Numbered from the stretch's first letter, positions 9,500 to 21,690 are shown. The stretch: 64,000 nucleotides of DNA from Prinsepia uniflora (GCA_032719365.1 CM064871.1:30663566-30727565); one strand, 5' to 3'. The notes: generated by a model from the sequence alone, not told the origin. A program made the numbers and translations.

Positions 9500-11545
9500 G
9501 AGGTTGTCTCTATCTGAGCAACCGTGGAGCTCTTGGAGTGAGTGTAGGTCGAGGATGTGATGTCTCTATGGGTTGCAGTTCGTTATCAACCTGATAGTTA
9601 GGATGCCGATACGATAGTTAGTAGGATTGAATCGTGGATCGTCTTGGTTCTGTATTCGATGCCGTTGTTTCCATAGTTCTGTTGTGGTTGGCAGTGTGGG
9701 TCCCTACGAATGGATAAACGTAATAGTACTTTAGAGTTTTGATCGTGAGACGGTTAGTTGGGATCGTCTTTCACGACATTGTATGATCGATTATGACGAC
9801 TGGTTAGGAGTTGTGACCATTAGACGGTCGGATCCTGTTGACTTAGAAGAATATGCTGCTGGGGGCACCCGGGTTCAGAGGAACCCTAGGTAGTGATCGT
9901 GGAACCCTAAGGTAGGGTGTACGGTTCGGAAAGGTGAATTGGCGAGTAATTTGACTTTAACGACTTTTTGGAGTCGAGATCGTCGGTCGGTCTAGTCAAG
10001 TCAGCTTTAGTGATGGGTTGCAATCCGCAGTCAAGGTTGTAGTAATTAGTTAGACCTAGTTGGTTGTCGTTCTACTTTAGCTGTGATGGATTGTTGGTAC
10101 AGTTGAGGTCATGGACGACCTGGTAGACGACATTGGTCGAGTTGAGTTACGTTTGGTTAGAGATTGGTTGGACAGGTTACCAAGGTTGGTACTTGTCGAT
10201 GGAATCCCAGAGTGGGGATACAGAGTAGTTAGTACGGGCGGTTGATTTCATTGGATGCGGAGTCTCGATACCGATGTCTGGTGGTTAGGTCTGCAGGAGT
10301 TTGTGGTAGACACTACTACCGAGAGTGGTTGTGGTTAAGGTTGTTGGGAATCAGGGACGGTCAGGTGACGTTTCCTTTTCTCGTATGAGTTGTCAGGGTG
10401 ACTGTACCCAGAGTTGTTGGGTACGAGGGAGGTAAAGATTACTCCAATTTGAGCAGAGATACGGGATCGTCGCTCGGTATGAGCAGAGATCCAGGGTTGT
10501 CTGTTTCGCACACTGGATGCAGATGCTGATGCTGATGCTTGTCTGCTGGTGATAGTGTGTACTGGTGCTAGTGCCGGTGAGTGTGATGACGATGAGTCAC
10601 GAGTCGGGATGTGACTCTATCGAGATGGGTATATGTTCGGTATCTGTGGTCCGGGAGTGGATCACGGATAGTGATGGGCTGGATTAGATCCAGCAGTAGT
10701 CGAGACTCGAGATACAAGATGCGAGTGTTGGAGGCCGTTTTTGCACATCCGTAAATAGTATACAAGGTTTAACCTTGGGTCACGTGAATTCCACTCGGAA
10801 TGAATGTACCTACATAAACGGTGTAAACTGATAAGCGAACTTGGTAGTAAGTTAGACTAGTCACAGGTAGATGGTGTCCGGATGAATTGGGGACTTGGGA
10901 GTCCATTTCGGAGTTGGTGGTGGTTGACTGGGTTGAGCATACCTCCTGAGTTTCAGGTAGGCTTGTTTGAGGAGAAATTTGATCGTGAGAAATAGAATAG
11001 GTCATTATAGTAGTTATCGACAGTCGTCATTGGTCGGAGTAGGAGGACTTCTAGCTCTAGTAATTGGAAAGGTTAGGTATGCTGCCAACATGGTTGTAAC
11101 TGCTTCCGACTTAGAGGTAGGTAAATGAGATTTCTCGTTTTCTGCTCTTTAGCAGATAGTGTTGGATGCCGGAGGATGACATTGGATGAACTTTTATGTC
11201 ACCATCTTGAGTTCTCCTTGATTCTTCCCTAGGTGGGATGACGAGGAGTGATTTGACAGCTAAGGGTTCAGGGAAGGTGTAAGAATCGAACACCTAGGCT
11301 GTGGGTCAAATTTGAGATGAATATTTATCATTTAACAATGAAGTATGGGCTGATGCGACAAGTGGGTGCTTGAGGTGAGTGACTGAGGTCTGATAATCAG
11401 TAAGGGTGAACTACCTTTCTGATTATGCTAAGCTAGGAGCAGAGGAAATTAATTAACGCGGGGACGAAATTAATTAAGGAGAGAATGTCTGTTGGAATTA
11501 GGTCAGTTGGAATTTCGTGGACGAAATTAATTAAGGAGGGAGGGC
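9500..11545 (+). other. Element B internal region without coding capacity
   Basis: There is no ORF over 80 codons and no gag or pol motif. Conserved blocks are shared with element I, for example GATGTGATGTCTCT (about 9555), ACGGGATCGTCGCTCGGTAT (about 10461) and GTCATTATAGTAGTTATCGA (about 11003). The right end has two copies of ACGAAATTAATTAAGGAG-type polypurine sequence 57 bp apart (11464 and 11521). The second abuts the 3' LTR. Confidence 0.85.
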
Positions 11546-14206
11546 TGTAACGAGCCGTCCTGAATTCCAGGATTTGATTAGTGACTAATTAAGGAATAGT
11601 GAGCTTAATCGGTGATTAGTTGAGCGAAATCCGACGGACGATGCAAAATGATTGTTTTGCCCCTGGTTGTGGGCAAAACGTTAACTTTTCGTTCTAGTGG
11701 TCAAATGGACTATGGTCGATGATTGTGACATAGTTCGGGAAGTCACGAGTTATTAGACAAGTGGCACGTCTGATTCCGACGTTCGAGGAAAAAGTTACGG
11801 TTCAAGAAAGTTTGAGGGAACTATTGCGCATTTTACGAGACATACTACTTTTGTATCCTACTGGGCCCCAGATATTTAATTCCTACCCAATGGATGAGTG
11901 ACAAGTGTCACTTATCCACAGCCTATCCCTATACATTCATGCATATCTTCCCTTCCTTTGTTCGTGCAATCCAAACCCAAGCACACAAACCCGATCACAC
12001 CCATCCAACCCCAATCCAAAACCCTACCCCATATGATCATATCTGAGGAACCAGGAGAGTGAGAGGAGGCTGATGAAGCTGAGGACGGTGACAGGAGGCG
12101 GCTGGGCCGTCGTGCACGGCTGAGAGAAGGTAAGGGCTCGGTTTTACTATTTTTGTTTTAAGTTCGATTCTTGACGTTGGGGATGGTTATAATCAATTGT
12201 AATGAGTTTATTAGGTTGCTTAGGAAGTTTATAGAAGGTTTTTAATGGGGTTTGACAGCTGTGGAGCCGTGGGAAGAAAATGGAAAACTTGGACCGTGGG
12301 ATTCAAATTAAACCCGTGGGTTTTAGGTGTTTTCCTAGAGGTTTGATGATTGAAATAGATAGGAAATGAAAAAATAGGAAGATTGGGATTGAAAAGGAGA
12401 AGATTGGGTGAAAAATGGGGGAGAAACTAGGCTGGACCGGTCACGCCAGTCCAGCTGGACCGAATTGCAGAGAACCGGCCGGTTCGGACCGACCATTGAA
12501 GGTTGAAGACACCGCTACAGTGCGGCGCGTGGCTCCCACGCGCAGGGGCTTTGGCCGGCGCGTGTGGGTGCATGTTCCACTTTCGGGGGATGTATTCAAC
12601 ACACAAAATCTTCTATTCGATATAACGAACATTTTGGGACTGTTTTCGTGTCGATCAGACATCATTTCGATAGGTTTCCGGGTGTCCGAAGGTTTATGAT
12701 CAACGTTAAAAGGTGTTAAAATTTTGGGAAACTTACGGGGCTTTGGTGAGAGGTTAATTAGGTAGTTAGTAACCCTCTAAAGTGATTTGGACAGGTTTGG
12801 TGGTCCCAGTGACGACGATTGACCCGGGAGAGCCGTATGGCACACATATCGAGGCGGCAGCTCGGACGGTCTGTGACTGGACCTTGTTTTCTAAATTGGT
12901 GCATCCATAAATGTTTATTATATGTTTTAATACTTATTTTGTGATGCCATGAGTGCATTTGTGTGTGGTTACGTATTGGCACGTATTTCGAGGTTTCGGC
13001 CTTATTCGGTGCCTATACGGGTTTGTATTTCTACGTTGGTTTAAATGAAATAGTTTTGGATTTAAAAAGGATAAACTAGTGCATGAGACCCATTTGGTTT
13101 TGTCTCGAGAATATGACCCTATTGATGACCTACAGGCCTGAATCGTCGTCGCGGCAAGTGCTTTGTGCATGGCGACGGACGATACGACGCTCGAATTCGG
13201 AGTGCTGACGGTTCGAGATATCAATTGGAGATGAGTGCACCATGATCTTGTGGTGGTCGCGTCGGTTGATACGTTCACGGCGACATACAAGGATTCAGGG
13301 TGGTCCTGGATGGATGGCTGCATGCATCACTACAATCGGAGTCTTGACTGACCCTGAGATATCGGGCACGAGGCCCAGTTGAGTCATGTGTTCGGGCACG
13401 AGACCTAGTTACTTTACGGTTATGTTTTCGAGGCGGGGACCCTAAATGGATTTCTAGGTTCATGACGGTTTTTGTGGATCGGGCATGAATGTTTACGTTA
13501 TATATATATATATTCATATACCTTCCTTATTTGGAATGTCTCCTCCGGGGAGGGTCGTTGGCCTGGGTGGACCCCGGAGTAGTCACGGAGCACTAACTGA
13601 ATGGAGTCGCCCCCGTTGGGTACCTTACTCTCAGGAGGACTTGGATTATAACCTCAGGGAGGGTCATTGATCTACTGACATTGACCTGGGTGGACCCTAA
13701 GAGACTTGGGCTTTGAGACCCCGGGTAGCACGCGCGTAGCTTTAGAAATCGTGACAGGATTGGTTGCATGATTTATATATATATGTTATATGATATGTGG
13801 TGTGTACAGGTTTTGGGCTGAGTCCCACATAGATTTGGGTAGAGGCCCATATGGTTGGTTCCTTTATGGTTTTGGGCTTAGTTCCCACATATGGTTTTTT
13901 GGATAAATGGTTTTCGAATGCATGCATTCTTTTTAGTGAAGGAAACAAATGTCTTCCTTACGAAATTTTTTTATTAAATGATTTGTTTTGTCCACTCACA
14001 GCTTTTAAATGTTTTGACTGCCCTTCAGGTTGAGAGCGGATGTGGACTGTAGCAGAGACCGAGATATCACATACCTCCTCCGGATCCTGACGTACTCTAA
14101 AGCCCGAGAGGGCTAAAGTCAAAATTTCCTTTGTCTGACACTCCGTGTCAAACGTGATCAGGGTCGTCCCGCTTTAATCCCGGGGGGATTGGGACGGGTC
14201 CTGAGA
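11546..14206 (+). repeat. Element B 3' LTR (2661 bp)
   Basis: It starts TGTAACGAGCCGTCC and ends GGACGGGTCCTGAGA, with the final CA mutated to GA. It has one copy of the GGTTCATGACGG palindromic block near 13458 that is amplified in related LTRs E and K. A GTCTGACAC hairpin lies at 14131-14153. Confidence 0.92.
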
Positions 14207-14211
14207 GGCTA

Positions 14212-15598
14212 TCCCAGGGAAGCCCTTATTTGAACGTCATTGCTACAACAAGGTCTCTGGAGCCAACAATTCGAGACTTCTCCTCACAATATCTCCGAAT
14301 GTACTGTCGAAGTGTCTCTTTTGCCCTTTTTTGGACAGAGAAGAGATGGTCATCTTTTACTTTAACCGTCTGAAGTTGTGAGTACTCCTATACAAATGCC
14401 AGAGCCAACTCTTCAAAAAATACAATCGACCTTTGGGGGATATGATTGAACCATGTCATGGCTTGGCCTTGGAAGGAGGCTTGAAACTCCTTGTACATAA
14501 GTGCATCGTTGTGTCTGTGGGGGATCATAACTCCCCGGTAGTATTCTATGTGCTTCATCGGGTCAGAATTTCCTTTGAACAGATTGAAGTTTGGCATCTC
14601 AAACCATTGAGGGAATGACGCCTCCTCAATATCCCTCACGAAGGGTGTAGAAAGCGGAATCTGACGGCGGAGATCATCCTCTAGATCGCCATCTCGTTGA
14701 ATAGGAATGTGTCGGCCCAACATCTTTTGAACGTCATTAGCTCGCAGTGCACCTCCCTGAGACAGTGAGTCATTATGCGCTATCCACTGGGAACCTCTTC
14801 GAGCCTCTCCCGTTAACTTCTAAGGTAGCGTAGATGAGTAAACCTCATCTTCCCCTCACTGCCATGGGTAGATTGTTTTGGGGCTTTATGCGGAGTCTGA
14901 CGTTCCCTTCTACTCCCTTGTGAGCGCTCCACTCATGAAGTTGTCCCGACTCTACTTCCAAGCCGCTCATGCACTGATGGCCTTGGACGTTGCGGACTTT
15001 TTTCCTTGCAGGTGTGACTCTCTTTGCTGGGGTCACTTAGCGAGGTGTCCCGGGAAATTGTTCGGCATTGGACCGCTTCCTTCCCCGCATGCCTTGGAAC
15101 ATTCTCCCGTTTTCCACGCGAGGTGGAATGTCTCGGTGGTCCTTGAGCTGTTCATTCCGCCAGAAGTCGCTGCAAAAGCTCCGACTGAAGTTCAACTTGG
15201 CTGAACAACCTTTCCACCTATTGAGCCAGGTTGTCCTGAGGGGGTTAGAGGTGGCTCCTCCCTGAGATGTTGTGGCGCCCATCCAGGAAGTCCTGTAGAT
15301 CCATGTTCGCTGTGGGATGACTTTGCCTTGATGCTCCTCCCACCATCCGTCCGCTTGTTTGCTGCAAGATTGAAGTTCCTTCCCCTAGCGCAGACACTTG
15401 GTTTGGTGAAGATGGAAACGTTCCGAAGCTGTAGGTTGGCATCCTTCCTTGCGTTTCCCTGGGCGCTTCTATGGACACACGTTGGGGACGGATTGGGCGC
15501 TCATCCGAAGTCTCTATGCGAGCTTTATTTCTTGTCTGAGCAGTTGAGGCTGAAACACCTTCTCCGACCGAACGAATGGATTGTTGAACCCTAGCCAT
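14212..15598 (-). pseudogene. Element A gag, N-terminal and core part
   Basis: On the minus strand an ATG at 15598, about 160 bases after the 5' LTR, opens a 117-residue segment (MARVQQSIRSVGEGV...). Frames continue through 15282-15037 and 15036-14845. From 14723 they enter the retrotransposon gag core (FPQWFEMPNFNLFKGNSDPMK, EFQASFQGQAMTWFNHIPQ). The core continues past a stop with FSVQKRAKETLRQYIRRYCE up to the border of element B at 14211. This matches the PF03732-type gag of Ty3/gypsy elements. Stops and frameshifts at 15245, 15037, 14845 and 14388 make it a pseudogene. Confidence 0.85.
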
Positions 15599-15599
15599 G

Positions 15600-15757
15600 C
15601 TGGTCGAGAGAATCTTGAATGTAAAGTGGTTGTCGAACGATGAACATGTTCAAGATCTTCGAACAACGTTATGAACGATGAACGAAGTAAGATGAACGAT
15701 GAACGATCTTGAGAGCTTCTTCTTGAATATCTTCAAGCTCTCAATGAAAGCACTAAT
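15600..15757 (-). other. Element A leader with primer-site candidate
   Basis: Directly after the 5' LTR (minus strand) is ATTAGTGCTTTCATTGAGAG, the position of the primer binding site. I did not assign a tRNA. The leader also has short repeats of GATGAACGATGAACG at about 15640-15705. Confidence 0.5.
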
Positions 15758-16240
15758 TGTTGAAGCAGAATTCATCCTTTAAACTCAAAATACTCAAGGA
15801 TCCCTGCAAACAAGAAAACAGTAAGCTATCGTTCGTTCAATGATCAAGACCCGGGGGGTGTTCGACCAAAAACGCTCCAATGCTTAAGTCAGCTTCGAAA
15901 GAGAAATCTCAAGAGCTTAAGTAGCGTTGAACAAAATTACCTTTATTGAGAAATGTGTTCCCCTTATATAGGGGTGAGTGAGATGCTCAATTTTCATAGT
16001 TCTGATGTGGGACAAATGCTCCTTGATTTGTGCACTAACACGTGTTACGCAGATCAAGGGTGAGAGGCTTCCACGTTTCATCTCGGTTTGGGTCCAATAT
16101 TTGGGCTATGTAAGCATTGTGCGCTTGAGTCATGTTCGGTGCTTGGGCTTTAAGTATTATTGCTAGGGGCAATTTGGTCATTTCGGGAATTATGGGCCAC
16201 GTGGTAGCCCCACATTCTTCCGATGATTTTGGGTTCCACA
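15758..16240 (-). repeat. Element A 5' LTR
   Basis: It is the partner of 3276-3759. The minus-strand TATA box TATATAAG is at about 15963-15970. TSD GATTA follows at 16241-16245. Confidence 0.92.
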
Positions 16241-16245
16241 GATTA

Positions 16246-17358
16246 CACTGGTTGCACATAGGTCTTCTCATTGGTTCATAAATCTGAAACGCAATCCTTA
16301 ATTCAACATTTTATTTTTCTTTTGTTCGTACTCTATTTCAAAATGGATCTAAATTTCTCTCTTTAAAACCATTTTTTTAACTCATGGCATAAAATTTCAG
16401 CATACTTGTATATGTACCCCACAACAAAATGACCTTGTTGAGCACAAACATCGACACATCCTTGGTGTTGCTTGTGCTCTTCGCCTTCACTCAAATATTC
16501 CAATTTCACTACTGTCGTATATCTCATCAATCGCTTACCCACTCCATTGTTGTCCCACAAAACAGCTTTTGAATGCCTATATCATCGTCCACCTTCAAAC
16601 GATCATTCACATGTATTTGGATGTCTATGTATGCCACCATTGTCACCCTTATTCCAAACATGACTCTCGTGCTCATCATTACATTTTTGTTGGCTACCCC
16701 ATTGGACAAAAGGATTATAGATTATTTAATTCGGACACTGGAACATTCCTTGTTAGCCGCGATGTTCGATTTCATGAAACCAGTTTTCCCATCAATAACC
16801 TAGCCTATTCCTTGCAATATCCCTCCTTACCCATAGCTCACATGACCTCCCTCATTTCCATCTCAACCTAAGCCCAAATCAATCCCATAGCCCATCTTAT
16901 TTGGACCCACCCATTCTTTCTACCTAAGCCTAAATCACGCCTATAGCTGATTCCCTGCACCACGCGTCCCACACATCTAGCGCTAATTTCCCACCTTTTC
17001 AAGTGTACTCACCCGCACTAGAATCAGACCTCACCAACTTGGGCTCCAACCTATAACCCAATGGGCCTACCCCTTCTTTGTCAGACTCTGCCTCATCTCT
17101 TCGTCACTCATCCGGCCTCATGAAGCCACACTGTTGGCACCGCGACTATCACACCATGTTTGCCTTAACAATCCCCGACCAATCACCTTCCTCGCAGCCA
17201 ATTTTTTGTTCAGGTACTCATCATCCTTTATCCAATTTTCTTTCATTTTCTCGTTTTTTTTCCATCCCATCATGCTTTCCTAGCATATATTTCAAGTCAT
17301 GTTGGACCCAGTTATTTTTCTCATACCATTCTTGATTCCAATTAGAACTTTCTATGTA
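16246..17358 (+). pseudogene. Copia pol, middle part: integrase core and C-terminus
   Basis: This continues the integrase cut at 3275. At about 16425-16470 lies the 'TPQQNG..ER.HRH' region. TAVYLINRLPTPLL-like sequence follows at about 16510-16545, then FECLYHRPPS..HVFGCLC (16570-16635), and YIFVGYPIGQKDYRLF (about 16678-16730) with SRDVRFHE after it. From about 17200 the linker before the RT appears (HPLSNFLSFSRF). Four frames are needed, so it is decayed. It ends at 17358, where solo LTR C inserted. Confidence 0.85.
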
Positions 17359-17363
17359 AGCTG

Positions 17364-20276
17364 TGTAACGACTCGTCCTGAATTTATGGGATTAATTCAG
17401 CATTAATCGGGATTAATTAAGGATTATCGGACGATTGGGGTAAAATTACGATTTTGCTTCTAGAAAGGATGAAAAGTTGAATTTTGACTTGGGAAGTCAA
17501 ATGTACGTGGATTGAGAACCGTTACGTATATCGAGATGATACAATTCTGTAGACAGGTGGTACATCGAAATTGGACATTGTACGGGAAAGTTACAGGTCA
17601 CTAAAGGATCTATTACATTTTACGGTTGCTCGGTTTTCAAATTGGTTTGTCTTTAGTGGGCCCCAAAATATCAATTTTGGGACCATAGGATGAATGACAC
17701 TTGTCACCCACCATATGGCCCATTTTAATTAATTCATGCACCATCATCTTCATTCTTCATCTTTTTTTCATCCCAAAACCACACCCACCCAAACCCAAAC
17801 CATTCCATCTTCTTGCTTCATCTTCGGGACCAGGGAGAGAGAGAGACAGAGTGAGGGAGTGGGATGGAGAGGTTGAGAGACAACGAGGGACGGCAGAGGA
17901 CACAACGGTGGTGGCCGGAAACAATGGAGAAAGGTAACCCGTGGGTTTTTGGGAATTTGGGTTTTGATTTTAGACGTTTAGGCCATGTTTTGATGCCATG
18001 GTTATGTTCTTGGAACTCATACAAGCTTGTAGGTGCAAAAGGAAAGGTTTTGGAGGACAGAGTGGCCGGAACAAGAGTTCAAAGTTTGGTCAAAACTTTG
18101 GGAGCCCATATCTTCAAAACCAGATACCTGGGTTCATATTTGGATTCCTTGGCTTGAGTAGATAGATTTTCATATATAGAACATAGGATTTGGTTATGAA
18201 ACGAGAGAGTTATGAAGGTTTGAACAATTGGACAAAAATTGTGGAAATCCTGCTGCAAGCGGTCGAACCAGACGGCCACGCTAGTCGTCGTCTCCGGTGA
18301 GCTGGATGACGTCAGCAGGTGACATCAGCGTTGACTTTAACCTTTGACTTTGATGATGTCAGCGTTAACTTTGACCGTTGACTAGTGACGTCAGCATTGA
18401 CTTTGACTTTTCGTTGACCGAACTTTAATCGGCGCATGACGACGTGTGGGAATGAATTTCAAGGTAAAACTGATCTTATTTGAAAGTTTTTGACGATCTA
18501 AATTGAATGGTGGTGGTTTCAGGTCAATCAGAGATTGTTTGATAAGTCATTTGGGGGTTTTAAGCCTCAGGAAGCACGTTCGGGACACGTTGACTAGTCT
18601 GAAAGTTTTGAGGGTTTATGATTATGACTTATATAGGTTGGTAGTAACCTTTAAGTATGATTTGGACAGGTCTGGACGTCCCAGAGATGGTTGAATAGCC
18701 CCGGAGTGGTTTACAACGCGGGATTTGAGCACGCAACACGAACAGTCTGTGAGTGGATGTTTGATTTATAAATATGATGCATGCATAACTGTTTTATATG
18801 TTTTATGCAAATGATTTGAGATGAATTTTTTATGATTGCATATGATTTAAACATGTTTGTATATTTTCGTAGAAAATGTTAGTTTGCACGTATTTCGACA
18901 TTTATGTTTTATATGTTACTTGGGCTTCAACCGAGTTTCCTACGTGCAAGTGATTTATATGGTTTGACTGATTTCACAGAGATGCGTGAAATCGAGAATT
19001 TGATTATCTGTTTTGAATGATTTCACGGAGATACGTGAAATACTATTTCGGGTATGAGACCTAGTTGATTATGGACTTTGACTTTGATTACAGTCAAAAG
19101 AGATTTTGAACAATGATTTGAATAATGAAATGGTTTTCGGATTTGAAAATGCATTTTAAGCTTGTGTCCCAATTGATTTATGGTTTATTTAGAGTATAGT
19201 CGTACATGGAATATATCGGGTTTGTGACCCAATTATGATTTATGAGATTTCAGGCTGTGACCTTGTTATTGATTTAAAGGTTTGGATTTGATAGTATTCG
19301 AGGAATCCTGGATTGGTGAAGTGTTTTTTAACACTCTTTTTATGATGTTTTTATGGAAACTAATTTGATAACTATATTTCGGGCATGGACCCCTTTAAGA
19401 TGATTTGAGATGAATTATGAAATGTTTTCCACACGACCATCCTCTATGATGTGATGATAGCCTCTGGACGGTTACCATCTTGTGTAATGTGTGATCCTGG
19501 AGAGGTCAATAGGACACTGCTTGCAAGAGTGTCAGAGATGAATATTTTGCAGACGTCGAGCCAGGGGTTCCGATCCTATAGATGCCATCGCTCAGACGTC
19601 GACCATCTTGTGGGATGTGTGATCCTAAGTTAGAGCACCTAGACGTCGAGCCACGGGCTCTGAGCCTGGTGTATATTCGGATGTGTAATCCTAAGTCGCA
19701 CGCGCAGCGCTGATATCGTGACTGTTGAGATGAGATATTAAGATGATTGGATAAAGAGGATTGGTTTATGTTTTTATGAGACTCCAGATATAAGTCTATG
19801 TAACTGGCATAGACCCTATTGTGAAGTTTTATGAGATTGAGTTAGGCTGAGACCCTATGTTATTTGATTTTGGCTGAGACCTTACTGAGGAAATGGTTTT
19901 GATTGAACCATGTTTTCAGTGAGTTTTGATTTTAAAAGAAATATGATTTGCTTTTAAAAAAGTATTTAAAATACTGTTTTCTAATGCATGCATGCTTTTA
20001 CATGAAGGGTATAAATTTTTTTTCGATAAATTGTTTTTGAACTGTTTATTTTTATCCAATCACAACTTTTATGGTTTTTGATACCCTTCAAGTTGATCGT
20101 GGATGCGGGCTGTAGCAAAGACCGAGACATCACATGCCGCTGCGAACGCCACAAGTCATTGCGTACGCTAGTAAGCCCGAGCGGGTTACGATTTCATCCC
20201 TAGTCTAGCACGTGGTGTCAGATGGGAGCATGACGCATCCCACGATAATACAAGGGGATTGAGATGGGTCGTGTCA
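17364..20276 (+). mobile_element. Solo LTR 'C' (2913 bp), TSD AGCTG/AGCCG
   Basis: It begins TGTAACGACTCGTCC and ends GAGATGGGTCGTGTCA, flanked by AGCTG (17359-17363) and AGCCG (20277-20281), one mismatch. It shows the LTR architecture of this group: a block near 18755 (GTCTGTGAGTGGA), GCATGCATAACTG, and a late CCAATCACAAC...CCCTTCAAGTTGAT segment (about 20057-20098). No second LTR, primer site or coding sequence occurs, so it is a solo LTR left by recombination. It splits the copia element between integrase and RT. Confidence 0.88.
18307..18418 (+). promoter_or_regulatory. W-box and TGACGTCA cluster in solo LTR C
   Basis: Seven TTGAC cores (18331, 18344, 18371, 18378, 18397, 18403, 18414) and two TGACGTCA palindromes (18307, 18386) lie within 112 bp. 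TTGAC(C/T) is the core bound by WRKY factors and TGACG the core bound by TGA-type bZIP factors. Function is inferred only. Confidence 0.5.
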
Positions 20277-20281
20277 AGCCG

Positions 20282-21650
20282 AACTTGATGCTTTACAACT
20301 CAATAAAACTTGGACAGTTGTTCCTTTACCAGTTGGGCACAATCTTATTAGCTGTAAATGGGCCTACAAAATTAAATACAATACTGATGGGTCCATTGAG
20401 CATTTCAAAGCCTGTTATGTTGCCAAAGGTTACATTTAAATTGAGGGTGTGGATTACCTTGGCACCTTTTCATCCATTGTCAAACTCACCATGGTCCGCT
20501 ACTTATTGGTTGTTGTTTCATCTCATAATTGGTTTCTCCACTACTTAGATGTTCAAATTTTTTTCTTACATGTTGACCTTGATGAGGAAGTCTACATGGA
20601 CCCTCCACTTGGCCTTCCCCGATAGGGGGAAATTTGGTATGTCGACTCAATAAATCTTTATATGGTTTAAAACATGCTTCACAAAATTATTTGCAAAATT
20701 GTGGTTATTATTCAGATGTCCTGATTTCAGCAATCAAAAGCTGATTATTCGCTTTTCACCAAGATTCATTATGGTTCTTCGTTTACTGTTGTGCTCACTT
20801 ATGCTGATGATATTATTGTGACGGGTAATAAAGATTCTCTTCTTAAACATTGTGCTCGGGAATATTAAATATTTTTTGGGCTTGAAGTATCTCAATCCAC
20901 AAAAGGAATTTTGCTTTCCCAACCAAAGTATGCGTTGGACCTTCTTAATGATGCCGAATTAATTGGGGTCAAACCCAATACTTTCCCTATGGAGGAGCAT
21001 TTAAAACTTAGGCCTGATGATGGTAATTTGCTTCATAAACCTGCCAACTATAGACGATTGGTTTGTCATCTTATTTATTTGACTGTAACAATACCAGATA
21101 TTGTTTATTCTGTCCAAATTTTGAGTCAGTTTATGAAAAACCCTCGGAAGCCACATTGGGAGATTTATTAAAAACTCTCCTAGTCAAGGTTTATTTTTCT
21201 GGCCTCCAGTAATCTAGTGCTACGAGCCTATTGTGATTCAGATCATGTAGGATGTCCTCCCTCAGTGAAATCCACTACCGGATTCTGTATATTTTTGGGT
21301 AACTCACTTGTCTCTTGGAAGTTAAAGAAACAATCATGTATAGCAAAATCAATGGCGGTGGCGCTAGAATATCATACCATGGCAATGCCATATTTAGAGA
21401 TTATTTGGCTACAATATATACTGCAAGACTTGATAGTTACCTAACATCAGCGTGCACACTTATATTGTGATAATGAAGTAGCCATGCATATTGCTTCTAA
21501 TCCTGTATTCTATGAACGCACAAAACACATTGAGATTAATTGTAATATCACGTGTGGGAATTTACAGGCTGGTATAATTGCACCATCTCACGTTCATTCT
21601 TAAGCGCAACTAGCCGACATCTTAACCAAGTCGCTAGGGAATGGGCATTT
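20282..21650 (+). pseudogene. Copia pol, last part: reverse transcriptase and RNase H
   Basis: RT motifs appear in order: ELDALQLNKTWT (20282 on), ISCKWAYKIKYNTDG (about 20346-20390), FKACYVAKGY, LDVQIFFLHVDLDEEVYMDPP, and the catalytic YADD box at 20800-20811. QILSQFMKNP-like sequence follows near 21110. RNase H starts near 21217 (YCDSDHVGCPPSVKSTTGFC) and ends with LYCDNEVAMHIASNPVFYERT (about 21458-21520) and QLADILTKSLG (about 21607-21640). Several stops and shifts (about 20620, 20690, 21170, 21440, 21600) show it is dead. It lies directly upstream of the polypurine tract and 3' LTR. Confidence 0.92.
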
Positions 21651-21674
21651 CCAGTTCTCCATAATATTCACTCT

Positions 21675-21690
21675 CTAATTTGAGGAAAAC
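21675..21690 (+). other. Copia polypurine tract
   Basis: AATTTGAGGAAAAC sits immediately before the 3' LTR, in the usual position and with the usual TTTGAGG form of copia elements. Confidence 0.7.

Larger units (their letters stand above)
7313..14206 (+). mobile_element. Element B: non-autonomous long-LTR gypsy element, TSD GGCTA
   Basis: LTRs at 7313-9485 and 11546-14206 start TGTAAC(T/G)A(T/G)CC and end GGACGGGTCCTGA(T/G)A. GGCTA flanks it at 7308-7312 and 14207-14211. A TGGTATCAGAGC primer site lies at 9488, and a polypurine tract abuts the 3' LTR. The 2.06-kb inside encodes no recognisable protein. It shares blocks with the inside of element I, so this is a family trait rather than simple decay. 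It is inserted in the gag of element A. It resembles a LARD (large non-autonomous LTR element) related to long-LTR chromoviruses. Confidence 0.93.
3276..16240 (-). mobile_element. Element A: gag-only LTR retrotransposon (minus strand), TSD GATTA
   Basis: Two LTRs of 484 and 483 bp (3276-3759, 15758-16240) are nearly identical. GATTA flanks the element at 3271-3275 and 16241-16245. On the minus strand the LTR begins TGTGGAACCC and ends CTTCAACA. Coding remnants are a gypsy-type gag only: N-terminus near 15598, zinc-knuckle-like end near 6830. No protease, RT or integrase was found. Without its two insertions (M and B) it is about 5.7 kb. It also has 24-bp tandem repeats and an antisense ORF near the 3' LTR. 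Inference: a non-autonomous gypsy element, possibly Tat-like because of the antisense ORF and tandem repeats. Confidence 0.9.
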
